64,000 nt of DNA, taken from contig WHVA01000371.1 in the NCBI GenBank assembly GCA_015179125.1, forward strand, positions 52,361-116,360, in the 5' to 3' direction. Below, one piece after another: positions 11,826-23,922 of the stretch. The notes beneath the pieces are model-generated. The model was not told where the DNA came from. It made no database searches and saw only the letters and a list, made by a program, of their open reading frames with translations. The DNA is from Gautieria morchelliformis (Eukaryota > Basidiomycota > Agaricomycetes > Gomphales > Gomphaceae). Numbering within the stretch: the stretch's first letter is position 1; each line of letters opens with the position of its first letter. The translations under genes and the position numbers were made by a program.

Positions 11826-13856
11826 AGAATACCTCGAGGTTCCATGCCAACGGTGGACATCCATGCGGGACCGTTGGGAGTGGGGATAAAGGGCTTGAAA
11901 CCCGACGGGTTTTCGGGAGCCAAAGTCTCCTGGATGGTGAAGGACTTGCTGTCTCATCAAAACAAGCAGCTGGAGCAGAGCAACCACTTGCTCCGAGGGG
12001 TCTTGGACTTTGTGCAGCAGATCGAGCGGCACAACTCCAGGTTGAACAAGTGGCTCCACCTGTGGGCCACAGCAGCCAAGAACACGTCTTTGAAGCTGAT
12101 CAAGGTCAACTGCAAAGTCTCGGGCTTGGGAGGATGCGAGGTCCCGTTCGGGGTGAACTGTGAGGTTCGGGTTGTATCCCTTGTTGGAAAAGAAGGGGTA
12201 GTTGCACTGGGAGCATTGTTGTACACAAACTCAGCGAGTGGTAGCAACTCGGACCAATTGTCCTGTTGATAATTGCAATACACACGAAGATACTGTTCCA
12301 GAGGTTGGTTGACACGTTCGGTTTGGCCATCGCCTTTGGGATGGTATCCCGAGGTGAAATGCAGTTTCATGTTGAGAGCCTTACCCAGGGAACGGAAAAG
12401 TGCAAGACAAATTCCAAACCTCGGTCGGATGTCACATGGCTAGGGACACCGTGCTTTGAGAAAACATGCAAGACAAACAGGCGGGCAAGGTCTGCAGATG
12501 TGACCATGTCGTAGGTCAGGATGAATATGCTCTGTTTGGTTAAGCGGCAAACTACTACAAGGATTGCAGTGAATACCGAAGACGCCGGCAACTGCTCAAT
12601 GAGATCCATGGAGATGAATTCCAAGGTTGCTCGGGTATCAGAAGCTGCTGCAGGGAGCCATAAGGCCGATGATGCTGTGACTTTGAGCGCAAGCAAGTAG
12701 TGCAGGACTTGCAAAAGTCGATGATGAAAGACTGAAGTGCGGGCCATGTGCATTCCCGTCTGATGAGTTCTAGGGTCTTGTTTTGAGCAAAATGTCCTGA
12801 GAGTACATGGTCGTGTTTGTACTGGAGTACTTGGAGCCGGAGATCGTCGGCATCGGGAATGTATATACGGCCATCGAGGCGGAGAAAGCCGTCCTCGGTT
12901 TGCATCCATCTCGGGTCGGAACTATCACCAAGATGCTTAGTAGCTATGGGATTGGATGCCAGGTTGGCTAATATGTCAGCATGAAGCTTTTTGGAGTCCA
13001 TCACAATGCTTGCCCAGAGAACGGGCTCAAGCAGACAAGTTGCCCGGAGGGATTCCAACGGTTGTTGATTGGTGAAAATCGGTCGGATGTTTTGCAGGTT
13101 GACTGAGCGGTAGTCATTACCTCCCTCTTTAAGGTAGACATCCCATTGTCTAGTTAGAGCATCGGGTTTTGTGCCGAGCTTTCGGGGACAGAACTGAATG
13201 ATGAGGTTGAATTGCAAGAGGAATTTGGACCAGTGTGCTTGTCGTCGGGTTAGCAACTTTGTGGTGGCAAAATACTCCAAGTTTTTGTGATCAGTGACAA
13301 CATCGATAGAGGAGCCGGAGCCCTGCAGATAGTGTCTCCAACATTGAAATGCTTCAAAAATTGCCAATAGCTCTTTATCACGGACATTGTAATTAATTTG
13401 GCACCAGAAAAGGTTCGGGAATGGAAAGCGACCGTGTGCAGGACACGTTCTTCATCGAACAATGACAGGATTGCGCTGAGGGCATAATCCGAGGCGTTGG
13501 TTTCCATGACCATGGGTCGGTCGGGAACCCAATGCGACAGAATCGGAGCCGAAGTGAAAGCTTCCTTGAGGTAATTGAAAGACTTTTGGCATTCTTCGGT
13601 AAATGCCCAAGGGGTGCCTTTACGAGCAAGCCAGGTGAGGGCAACCGTGATGTCAGAATAGTTATAGATGAAGTGGCAGTAAAAATTGGTGAAGCTGAGG
13701 AATGACTGTATGTCTTTTACCTTCGGGGATTCGGGCCAATCACGGATTCTCTGGACTTTGTCTTTGAACATGGTAAAGCCATTGGTAGACAGCATATACC
13801 CTAAGAATTCCACGGAATCTCGGTGCCATTCACATTTGTCGGGTTTAGCATAGACA
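11826..13856 (-). pseudogene. Gypsy pol, 3' part: RT thumb, RNase H, integrase
   Basis: On the minus strand, in order: the last part of reverse transcriptase (VYAKPDKCEWHRDSVEFLGY at the 13856 end), then RNase H (VTDHKNLEYFATTK near 13260-13285). The integrase zinc-binding H2C2 module follows (HDHVLSGHF ... CKSCTTCLRSK, about 12690-12820). The catalytic core shows all three acidic positions: MDLIEQLP near 12600, [10 protein letters not shown] near 12420, and [10 protein letters not shown] near 12310. Frameshifts near 12400 and 13400 break it. No chromodomain is visible. The start of pol lies in the opposite orientation next door (13857-15175). Confidence 0.8.
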
Positions 13857-15175
13857 GGAAGACGTCCGATGATAAATCCGAAAGCTCAGCTTCGGGCCCA
13901 AAAAAATAGTCAGCGGCCCTACGGCCTCTGCGCATACCAAGGGTCACATTGACTCGGCTTGCGCATTGGGGGAGGTAAGAATCAATGCTTCTGCTCTCTG
14001 TTCCCTGAATTCTCTTGTAGTTAGCTTATCCTCTTCTCTGCTCCCCAACCAAAAGTTTAAAGACCTAGTAGATTCCGGTTCTACTCATTGTTTTATCGAA
14101 TCCATTTTTTAAGTAGAAATAGTCTGAAAACCCGATCCGCAGATCAGATCCCACTCCGTTTGTTTGATGGTAGTACAAATTCGGTAATTACTGAAGCTGT
14201 AGAACTACCTATCCGTTTCCCCGATGGTCACACCCATTCCATAGACTTTTATGTCACCCCCCTTGATTCGTCTGTTTCAGTAGTTCTTGGACACAACTGG
14301 CTCACCTGCTACAATCCGTTGATTGACTGGGTATTGGGAAGTGTTACATTCCAAACTACCCTCCCGGGCAGTCCTGTGGACAACCTGCCGGCTCCGGCTG
14401 CTCGCAACTCTATGGCCAAGACCAAGCCAACTGGAAGCTCCCCAGGTGGCTCTTCTGAATGCAGCAGCATTTTACAGTGCCTGCAAACTAGAGGGTTCTC
14501 AATGTTTCCAGCTAAACCTGGTGCACCCCAAACCTGAGGCTTTGGCCCATTTGGCCTCTGTGCAGCCCGATCCAGGGGATCTTAAGGATGTTCCAAAGGA
14601 GTATCACAACTTTGCAGATGTCTTTAGCAAATCCAAATGTGACGTCTTGGCTCCCCACCAACCCTACAATCTCAAGATCGCTTTAGAGGATGGTGCTACT
14701 CCTCCGCAACCCCTGTTATACTCGCTCCCTACCTTGGAGCTTGCCACACTCCAAGCTTTCATTGATGAGCACCTGAATTTGGGCTACATTCGGCCCACTC
14801 GGTCCTCCCACGGAGCCCCCATCCTTTTTGTGAAAAAGAAGAATAACGAACTTCGGCTCTGCGTGGATTTCTGGGCACTCAATAAGATTATGAAGAAGGA
14901 CCGCTATCCACTCCCGTTAATTACCGACTTGTTGGATGCACCCCAGAAGGCTCGGATTTATACCAAAATCAATCTTCAGCATGCATTCCACCTAGTCCGA
15001 GTCACCAAAGGCACAATAGTCCCACAGTTTTTCAACATTTTATGAATGATGTCTTTGGAGATATGCTTGATGTATGTGTCGTAATGTACCTTGACGACAT
15101 ACTCATCTACTCCGACAACGCAGTCAAACACAGGGAACACGTCTGTGAAGTATTGCGGTGTCTTCGGAAACATGG
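13857..15175 (+). pseudogene. Inverted protease-RT segment of the same Gypsy element
   Basis: Plus-strand segment inside a minus-strand element. It starts in the gag-protease linker, runs through the protease (LVDSGSTHCFIES near 14063; VLGHNWL near 14285) and the reverse transcriptase fingers and palm ([20 protein letters not shown] near 14851). It includes the catalytic YLDD motif at about 15089 and stops at RKHG (15175). The missing next residues (VYAKPDKC) are exactly where the minus-strand pol begins at 13856. The missing gag neighbour is exactly at 15176. A few stops and a frameshift near 14540 are present. Confidence 0.8.
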
Positions 15176-16480
15176 CTGCCCAGGCTGACGTGGCTCTCGG
15201 AAAATCCTTTGCACGGTGGCCACTCTGTGCACAGACTAAGCAGAGGTTGTTATCCATGCAATGCTGGCATTCTGCAGGCGTGAGTTTGCTGTCCTTGCCG
15301 AGTCGGTCCGGTTCGGGTTTTTCTGACCCTCAGACTGATTATTCCCTTTTGGCTTGTCCTTGCCTTTGCCTTGGTTACCGGCATTAGCATTGGAGTTGCT
15401 GGAACCTTGACCTTGACATCGGTCATTGTTCTGGGAGCCTCGGTTTTGGTTGGCTGACTTGTTGTTCTTGGCCTTGGGTTTGGGAGCGGAATGAGTCTCA
15501 CGAGAGAGTTCACCACGACATTCCCAATACCTCTGGTCAATTTTCTGAACAAGGTCTCGGAGGTCGTCAAGGGTTTGGGGTTTGTCGAAGTGCACCATTT
15601 CGTCCTTGATTCGCTTCGGCAAAGCCAAATAGGCTTGGCGATGCAAAGCCGAATCATTATATGGAGGATGGATGCAGGCCTGTAGAATTCAATGAAAAAC
15701 CAAGTTGCCTTGTGGTTACCCTTCATGACCAAATTCTCGAGCTCAATTTGGGCATCTGCAATTTGGTCGTAGGGGCCGAAATTCAGATAGAGCTCTTCCA
15801 TGAATGCTGTATAATCTGAAGCCCATGCGGGTTTGTCAGCAGGGTCATCTGCAAGGTAGGGCTCGAAGTAATCCAGAGCCGTTCATTTGAGGAAGGACAG
15901 AACATAGTTCACTTTTGTAGAACCATCTTGGAATGCTTGGGGTTTGGCACGGAAATTCAATGTGCACTGGAGAAGAAATCCTCGGAGCTTCTTTGGGTCC
16001 AAACCATTGAACTGGTCAGGTTCCTGAAGTTTGCCCTTTGAGCTTTGGTCTCCACCACCACCAAGCCCATTGTCGGTGAGCCTTTCCAAAGCTGTGAGCA
16101 GCCGCCCCACCTGTTCCTCACTGTTTGTCGCTGCATTCGGGTTAGGATTCGGTCTCGGGCCTGCTACATCAGGATCAGAATTGTGCTCAGAATCGGAGTC
16201 ATCGCCACCTCCACCACCATCGCCAGGATCACTTGGTTTAGGGGGTTCAGTGTTTGGTTCTTCAGGAACTTCACTGACACACCCTCGGCCAGCCCCAATA
16301 ACTCGGCACCGGGGTGTGGGTTGAACTGACGGGGGGTTGGAATACTGGTGACGGAACAGGGGGTTTTCCAGGATGCTCAAAGCACCTCGTGCATGCCAAG
16401 CTTCAATTGTCGGTGTTATGTGGCTGCCTTCGGCACGGGTATATGATCAGGTGATCAGCATTCTGAACAATGAGTGTAGA
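15176..16480 (-). pseudogene. Gypsy gag (minus strand)
   Basis: Reads from about 16480 down to 15176. It has an N-terminal disordered segment with acidic and glycine runs (PGDGGGGGDDSDSEHNSDPD). A capsid-like region (FNGLDPKKLRGFLLQCTLNF; EELYLNFGPYDQIADAQIEL) and an Asn/Gln/Lys-rich linker follow. The zinc knuckle (CLVCAQSGHRAKDF) has its last cysteine replaced by phenylalanine. A GGA codon seen in the plus-strand sister is TGA here (near 15882), and there is a frameshift near 15690. Gag stops abruptly at TSAWA, where the inverted segment starts. Confidence 0.75.
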
Positions 16481-16745
16481 GAGTTCAGATATACTGTTAA
16501 GGTTGTGTATGGTACTGTAGCTCGGCTTTACCAAGGCCGAACTCAGGTCATGGGTCAGAGGGCTTGGCTTCAACCTCGTGGGTTGCGCCCACTCAGTGTT
16601 CCACCCTAATTTCAGGAGCGGTCTCAGCTATAAGCTGAGCAGCGGGTTTTGATATCAAGCAGAGAAGTTAATTCAATATCTGAACAGGGGAACTACGATA
16701 CATGGACTGGAGGTCTATATAGTAAAGTAGCATGCAGGGTCGCAT

Positions 16746-18685
16746 TGGTTTTTAGGCATTAATATCGTGTATTAGTGAACACAGCGAATGCCCGAATAAC
16801 TTGTGCGAATAAGTATGCCGTTCGGCGAACAGGTGAACTAACAAATGTTCACATGATAAGAGGGTTGCCTGAACGGAGCTCGCCCTATCTACTGTCATGA
16901 ATCCGCACACCAAACACCACTCACCAACACCACACACACTCACACCGCAGACATACACCCGCACCAGCAGCCCGATCCCCTCCAGCCCACATACGACCTC
17001 CTAGACCCATGCGTACCCACACGGCCACATCCCTACATAGAACCACGGATCATCAATCGATGCAGCGAGCCGCGGACCCATCCCCGAGCCCGAGACCACC
17101 TGATCCATGGAGTGGCACGACAGCTAGTCTGCCGCATGCACATCCCTTCCGTTTTCTTTCTGTTCCTTCCACCGCGCCACCCGTTTCTGATCAAATTCCT
17201 TCTATCATAACACACATATTATCTGTCTCTCTTTTGGTAGCTAGGATACGTACAAACCGCAGCATCCGGCGTTACAGACCCCCTAGTCCATAAACACGCA
17301 TCTACTCGTGCCGGTCGCATCCTTTTCGTACTAGATCGCTACACACAACAGATAAATAGTCGTCGTGTATATTCTAGATAGTCAGTCAATTAGAACTCAC
17401 ATTCTTGAAGTAACTTGGTACCTTGCTACACATATACCTGCATAGTTGTCACTGAAGAGCATACACACCTTGTGTTTACTCTATCTATCTGTTTTTACGA
17501 CTCCACTCGATTCGACTTCAAACCGAAGTCTGAATCTACATCTAATCCATCATCAGCTGCTCTTAATCTTTCACATCTACAGTCGTAGCGAAATAACCCG
17601 TGGCACTTGACCATGTAATGTGCAAGGTGTCACAGAAGGGCTGTCTAAGTAGCGACAATCCCTTCGCCAGCAAAGGTGCTCCTTCGGAGCCCTTCGCTGA
17701 CAGCACAGAAAATAGTTCGAAGGCTAAGGTAACGAAGATGAACTATGAGAACTCACCAGTGATGCCTAAGTCCTTTTCTGGTCGAAGATAGAAATCTCCA
17801 GGAGAAGACTCAAGAGGATGATCACAGTGAGGTCAAGTTTGCACAAGATGGATGACGTATGATAATTGAACTGAGGAATATACATGTGAATGTAAACTAC
17901 TTATATCGAATGCTCGTAAGGTATCAGTGAATAAGAAAGAGGCCGTCACGAGTCAAGGTTGGATAGGGGTGTGCAGTCATGATACAACATAGATGAAATA
18001 AACATACAATAGAGTAAGAGAAGAGGGCGAACATGAAACGACGGAGAGTAAAGGTGGCGAAGGCACCTATGTATGAAACCATGTCTTGGGACCCACATAT
18101 ACACCACCCTGCACGGACTCTTCGTCTACTGGGTTGATCCCACACGACCTACGGGTAGGACATCCCACGAGTGCATCCTGCTCATATGAACACCTAAAGG
18201 GGTTGGATCGAGAAGCTGATGGAGCTACTGATGAGCCGTCATGCCAGGTAGGGGATGCCAATCGTGTTTTGATGGTGTGCCTGCTGGCGAATGATGCGAG
18301 CAGTGAATGGCTGTTCGGCAAAATGCGGCAAAGGGCGAAATAGAATGATCATCGAAGAGCCATGGCTCAAGGGGAGGGCGAAGCCATGCAAACATAGAGG
18401 AGGACTGGGAAAACGGATAATAGGGATAAATGGGTATAGGAAATAACATGAGTTGCGCCATCCGATCAGAGGAGCATCTGACAAGGTTTGAGCCACGGAG
18501 GTGAGGGGACCCGCGGTGGGCAATCAAGTCGGGGAGGCGGCATTGATCGAGTCCAGGTAGCACTGCTACATGCGAATGATGCGAAAGCTAATAAACATTC
18601 GGCGCATTCGGCGAGGAGTGAACAGGGGGAACATAGAAGTGGGGTGTTGAGGTTACTGGGTATACAAAATAGACGGGTCATGACA
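16746..18685 (-). mobile_element. LTR-like element nested in the Gypsy LTR
   Basis: Runs from tggtttttaggc to gtcatgaca (TG...CA ends). It is collinear with 27154-28147, which lacks the inner insertion at 16893-17575. There is no coding capacity. The flanks are cgcat and gcgaa, so the target duplication is imperfect or absent. Orientation is inferred from the second copy, where a polypurine tract adjoins the 28147 end. Confidence 0.7.
16893..17575 (+). mobile_element. Solo LTR, 683 bp, with 5-bp target duplication
   Basis: TGTCATGAAT at the left end and AATCTTTCACA at the right (TG...CA). It is flanked on both sides by tctac (16888-16892 and 17576-17580). The uninterrupted copy of the host repeat (near 27285) reads straight through at this point. 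It has no genes, and the orientation is nominal. Confidence 0.8.
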
Positions 18686-18877
18686 GCGAAGAGGCAATGA
18701 TCGGATCAATGGTCAGGGGAACAAGGGTCAGGAAAATGGGGCACTAACTAGAAAAGGAAGTCAGGGGTAATGGAAGGTGCAAAGGGAAACCCAAGGGAAA
18801 CCCAAGTGAAACCCCAGGTTCCTGAATGAGAACTGAAGCCGAGGCTTCAGGAACAGATTCGGGAACGGATCATAACA

Positions 18878-19726
18878 GTGGCCACTAAAGTGGTCTAGTG
18901 TGTGGATGCTACAAAGACTGTGGCCATAACACATTAATCACTGGGTCGCCACAGAAAAGGGGAATGGGAGGAAGGAACTGACCTAACCCGGACATCCATA
19001 ATGATGTCAGTGGCGAGGATGACTGAACAAAGTAAACTGTTTGGCGTCATTAGCAGAGAAGGCAAAGCGGCATCGCCCTGATAGGGAAAGAGGAGAGGCG
19101 CAACAACGGGCGCACACGGTGGAAGGGAGGTCAAACATCGGAGGGTGGTTTGGGTAAGAAGACGAAGCACAAGTCAACAACCTCAGAACAGATCAATATA
19201 GGCGAAGAAAAATTCTGACTCACTCTCTGACATCTTGACAAATTTACTGCAAGCCTAGATGCTCGTAGGCTTGTCCTTAGAAAGGCCAGGGCCGTATCGC
19301 CATCGGTGCGGATGATGCCACACCATCCAGGCTGCGTGAGGTGAGAAGTGAGGCCGGGGACATCATGCGCCAGACACCTATTTGCTACACGGGTTAACAG
19401 GTGATTAAGGAGACCATATCAAATGAGGACTCACCAATGCATGTGGATGTGGAAACAACGCGTCAGTAGAGCACCTCCAGCACCCACCAGCCTGGACCAG
19501 AGCAGTAGTCCTTCTAAACCGTAAGTTACAATTCACCATTAAATAGATTATGGCCACTGCCCTACAACACCACCCCCCTGTCTATCGTTTGGGAATCAAG
19601 GGTGTGGTACGTGGCGCCGTGGCAACCTACTTGCTGTACATGATCACTCTCCGTGTTCCCTAGATTCCACCATGGACGGGCCTGCTGCGTATTGGTCAGA
19701 CACGAGTTGATATGGCCACTCACCAC
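18878..19726. other. Intergenic, upstream of the copy 2 oxidoreductase
   Basis: No gene recognised between the Gypsy LTR and the promoter at 19727. Confidence 0.5.
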
Positions 19727-19743
19727 TATAAACACTATAAAAC
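19727..19743 (+). promoter_or_regulatory. Doubled TATA box of the copy 2 oxidoreductase
   Basis: tataaacactataaaac, two TATA-like words ten bases apart, 75-90 bases upstream of the ATG at 19818. This favours the ATG at 19818 over the upstream in-frame ATG at 19653, which lies before the TATA box. Confidence 0.5.
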
Positions 19744-19817
19744 ATGGTGATAATTTCTTCAATCTTTTACCTCAATCTCAAACCAACCTAAACTCCCTCG
19801 TATTCAAACTTTCCAGA

Positions 19818-21936
19818 ATGGCGATATTCGCTTTGGGATTCATATTCCTCGCCCTTGTTTTCGTCTACAATGTTATATCCACCATTGTCAGAAAGTATCT
19901 TCGAGCTAATTTGACTGCAATGGACGACATTCCCGCCCTTGGCGTTCTGAGAGGTAAAGACCTGAAAATTAGTGGCACGGCTGTCGTCTGCGGTGGCAGG
20001 TACGTTCACCTTATAAACCCTTCTGTTAACGAGCTCAAGATTTGTGCATTGCAGCATTGCGGGGTTAGTGCTCGGGTGTGCGCTGATCACTTCGAGAATG
20101 TCGTTATGGTCGAACCGGAAGAATCAGTCACGAGGCAGGATGACCACCACCATGGCGAGAAGTCTTCCTCAGTTGTTCAAAAACGATCACGCGTTCCTCA
20201 GTACACATCATTTCACGCGTACCAGCCATTCATGACGCTTGCCGTTCGAAAATGGTTTCCAAACTTTGACCATGAGGTTGTCAAAACAGGTGCCAGGTGT
20301 GCATCATCAGCTTTAGATCGGACTGACACTAAAGCGATCGTGATAGAGTCGTACCTGCAGACACCAAGTTTCATGTTGCTGGTGTCCCTATTGAGGCACC
20401 CTGGCACCAGTATACGGCCAACAATTTCCCAACGTTCAACGACTCTAACAAGGGCTGGGTTGGAGACACTTCTTCGACGACTGGTACTGGCGACTTGCCC
20501 GAATGTTAAATATGTTCCGGGGACGGTTATTGCGCTCGTTAGACCAGAGTCGTCAGGTGACGCTATCGATTCGGTACGCGTTCGTTCTCGTGAAGGTGAA
20601 GAGAGTAACATCCTGGCTACGCTTGTCATTGGTATGGTTCCTGCCATGACTTTCTCTTGAACTCAGGCTTAACTTCAAACCAAAGATTGTACCGGACCTG
20701 CGCGAGGCGGATTTAGGTGGCTCCAAGATCTTTCCCTCGCATCGACTACTGGAACCGGGCAGCAAGTGTCTCCCTTGCACCTCGAGGCCCTCAAACACAC
20801 TTACGTTCCAAAAATGGCATATACCACATGCGCATTCGACGTGCCTCCGGCCCTTATGTCGCCCATAAAAGCTCTCGGTTTCCCTGAGGACTTCGCAACC
20901 GCAGGATTTCTGTATGTCACCACCGCTGACCCCGGCACGGACAGCCGAAACGTGATTATCGGAATGAAAGGACAAAGCTCCGGTGCGTCCCGCCTACAAC
21001 CGTTGGTTTTATTTAACCGACTGGGACAATAGTCCAATTTGTTTGTGGAGGGTGGGATGTGCGCGAACGGATGACCAGCATAGCCGACATCAAGACATTC
21101 CTTTCTGAGATGGTAGTGTTACGCCCTGTCCCAGATTGGATCTTTCGACTGCTCGAGTTATTTGAACATGAGCAAGTGCCATCCACTTACGTGTATGCTC
21201 GCTGTCGTGCGTTCATTCTCATTATTTTTGAACGGACACTACTTACACCTCATGCAGCGCCCTGTGTATACATCCAATACCATCTTGCTAAGAACATCCC
21301 TTCCAACTTCATTGCGATCGGGGACTCTGTCCTGACGCTCAATCCAGTCCGAGGGTAAGAGCTGTCATTCACTTCCCGGGTATCTGCTAAATATTCTGGA
21401 TGCCCCTTAGGCAGGGATGTACTAAAGCATGCGTCGAGGCCGTGACCCTGAACAGCTTGCTGATAAAATGCGCTGCTGCTCCCACTGGCAGCACTAAGGG
21501 CACTGGAAATCTACTTCCCAAAGACTTCAGTCGAAACTTCTTCCATTTACAGGCAAAGCGCACAGGAGCTCTATGGTCAGTGACTTCTCGCTTCAGTCTG
21601 TACGCAGCGCTGCATCAGCAGATCATACTGATTTTAGGGACACGTACAAGTCCGAGGACTACGCATGGAAGACTACGACTCCCGCTAAAGGCGATAGCCT
21701 TCGTACAGGTGCATGGAAACGTGCATATGGAAAGGCTCTTCTTCAACTCGCGACAAAGGTAATCATTTATATATTCAGTTCGGGGTAGATTTGACGATGT
21801 GATGGTCCAGGATCGAGATGTATCTGCGGTGTTCTGGCACGCGGGCAATTGGTTGACACCTTCAACCGAATTATTTTCTCCGATAATTATCTTGAAGCTT
21901 GCGTGGATGCAGGTGCCAGGTTGCTTCGGGTTGTAG
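19818..21936 (+). pseudogene. FAD-dependent oxidoreductase, copy 2 (FAD motif deleted)
   Basis: Starts with a hydrophobic membrane segment (MAIFALGFIFLALVFVYNVI), then the strand leading to the FAD site (TAVVCGG). The first intron is 20000-20054. Compared with copy 3, four bases are missing just after the 3' splice site (about 20066), which removes the end of the GGSxAGL turn and shifts the frame. Reading straight through the intron, or using the later acceptor ggggttag, restores the frame but loses the motif. A second shift, one extra base near 20437 relative to copy 1, breaks exon 3. Downstream motifs are kept (DCTGPARGG; GDSVLTLNPVRGQG). It ends at TAG 21934-21936. It is probably inactive as an FAD enzyme. 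Confidence 0.7.
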
Positions 21937-22281
21937 GTGCTTCATGCATGTGGCTGTGATCTATCCGTGATCCTGTTGAAATTCCGCTCTCAGCAAGTAT
22001 TTTACAGCGTCGTACAATAATCAGTAATGAATATCAGTAATAGTTTGCTCACTACAGAACCGGAGCAGTGTCTTCCCTAAATCCAAGGTTGTAAGCGTAA
22101 GCACCAGTGGGATCGTTACCCTCCTAGGTACTTCCGTTACTCTGCTATTTATCTGCTCATACAGAGTGACTTTTTCGAACAAGCCTCTGTTACATAAATA
22201 TGAACCTTCCATGACATAGCGATGTTATCCCTCCTGGCTGTTTTCACTCCACCGAGGTTAGTCTAGTGAGAAACCCCTGCG
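20233..22281 (+). repeat. Direct duplication of 1-2045
   Basis: Exons, introns and about 340 bases of 3' flank match 1-2045 at near-constant offset (20232), with few small indels. Similarity ends at agaaacccctgcgatg in both places. The left limit of copy 1 is outside the window, so the true length is unknown. Confidence 0.85.
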
Positions 22282-23872
22282 ATGATGGTGCGCAGCTGTT
22301 GTTGGGTGACCCCGGGCTTGCTCCACTTTTATTTCAGGGCATTTACTAAGCGGTGTGGGCTAACAGAAACCTAACCATGGAGAGCTGTGCGGCGCCTGCA
22401 GCAATTCCGCGGCTGTGCTATGTTCCTCTACGAGAAAGTCAAGCTTGGCAGTGTATGTATGTTGCCGATCATATATCATGAGACTGGCAAGGAGGTGGCG
22501 GGTGGGTGCTGGGTGCCTGGATCCAGTGCATGCTGCCGCGACATCTTCTCTGGAGCTAAATTACATTGGATTCCAATCCACTTCAGTGTCTGCATGAGCG
22601 GGGTGCAAGGTGAGAGACGCCCCGAGCATAGCCTAAAGGCCAATCGCGAAGTTCGCCATTCAAGGTGAGCCGTGAGGTGCGAGAGACCTTCGGCCACGGC
22701 CGGTGTAGCAGTGATTAAGCTTGAGTAAACGGTCAGGCTATGAGAGGCCGGCTGCGTGCCACAATGCTGCCAGGACATTCACGCAGTACTTAGATGAAAT
22801 TGGACACCCAAGCTTCCGCACCAACCACCGTGCGCAAATTGATCTGAGCGTTGGGCTGCAGAGCGGAAACGATGCTGGAGAGTATGCAGGAAGTCGACAC
22901 TGGTTCTTCCCTGACAAAACCACGTTCGTGGCCGTTCACTAGCCCGGTGCCACAGGGTCTCGGTCCGATCGGCGATCGCTGCAATCAGGCTAACTTTGTA
23001 TACCTATAGTCTGGAATTGGTGAATCAGGGGTCATTGAAACCAAATAATAAGGGGATACCGTGGGCTGTAGGGAAATGGACTCCACCTCAACTTACTTGA
23101 TCTGCGCATGACGTCGAGAGAAATACTCATACCAGAGCCACGCGTTGCAGGCTGCACGCACACCGCAGACCAGATGTGTGTTTTCGAGGAGTCGACAGGT
23201 AAGGTAGTCTAGTTTCAAAACCATAGGCCGGCCATTGGGCCAGTAACGAGCTAGTTATATGAGCTGTCGATCCAGCCATATAACGGCTCGGCTAGCGGTG
23301 GCCGCTCGATACTGATGATAGTGCAGGGACCCCGGAGAGCACCGGATCTGCTGTCACGCCCGCTGCGTCCAAGGCTACCTCCCGCGCAGCCGCACACAAC
23401 AATGCCGGGATATGATATGTGCTCATTGTCATCGACGATGGTGAGCATGGATTGTTTGTAAAATTGAAATTTTTTTTATTTGGAACTTTTTGTCAAGGTC
23501 TCCTTTACCTGGTTCGTCTGGTGCACGAAAAGGACCGACCATCTACGTACGACCCTTGTAGGGTCTCCGGAGCCGGGTCGTTTAGGTCGGCACGCTAGAG
23601 CCTCGTTCGTCATTCTGCTTAGTAAGGGCACCCGGTAAGGTTACATAAAGCCATCCATGGCTATCCCAAACCTAACCTAACCCTCACCGTCACGGTGGTG
23701 CTCCCGGGGGCCTGCTGATGGCAACGCAATCAACATCATTACATCACTAGAGAATATTTGCTCCCCATCTATAACTGACTCGTTGCAATTATTAGGTAGG
23801 CACGCCATCCAGTTCAGATAATGGGGATAAATATCCTCCACGCAAGAGGCATCGATACAGCTACTCCCCCAC
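21937..23872. other. Intergenic between oxidoreductase copies 2 and 3
   Basis: Duplicated 3' flank up to 22281. After that I recognise no gene or element. Small ORFs (such as 22387-22668) have no family resemblance that I can see. Confidence 0.5.
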
Positions 23873-23880
23873 TATAATTA
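23873..23880 (+). promoter_or_regulatory. TATA-like box of copy 3
   Basis: tataatta, 43-50 bases upstream of the ATG at 23923. Confidence 0.4.
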
Positions 23881-23922
23881 GAGGGTGGTTGCCTCATACA
23901 CACAAACAATCGACCTCTCTGA

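Larger units (their letters stand above)
16495..18877 (-). mobile_element. 5' LTR of the minus-strand Gypsy element, split by a nested element
   Basis: Two pieces, 16495-16745 and 18686-18877, together about 443 bp, reconstitute an LTR collinear with 9114-9575 (reverse complement). The ends are tgttaag at 16495 and cataaca at 18877. The gag gene lies directly inside. The break falls after gcagggtcgc and resumes at gcgaagagg, as expected for an insertion. Confidence 0.75.

Noticed and set aside
12266..12514. Plus-strand ORFs across 11798-12514
   Set aside because: Antisense to the Gypsy integrase, whose catalytic residues are visible on the minus strand.
19653..19817. N-terminal extension of oxidoreductase copy 2 from the ATG at 19653
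   Set aside because: The ATG lies upstream of the TATA boxes, and the paralogue at 23923 starts at the position matching 19818.
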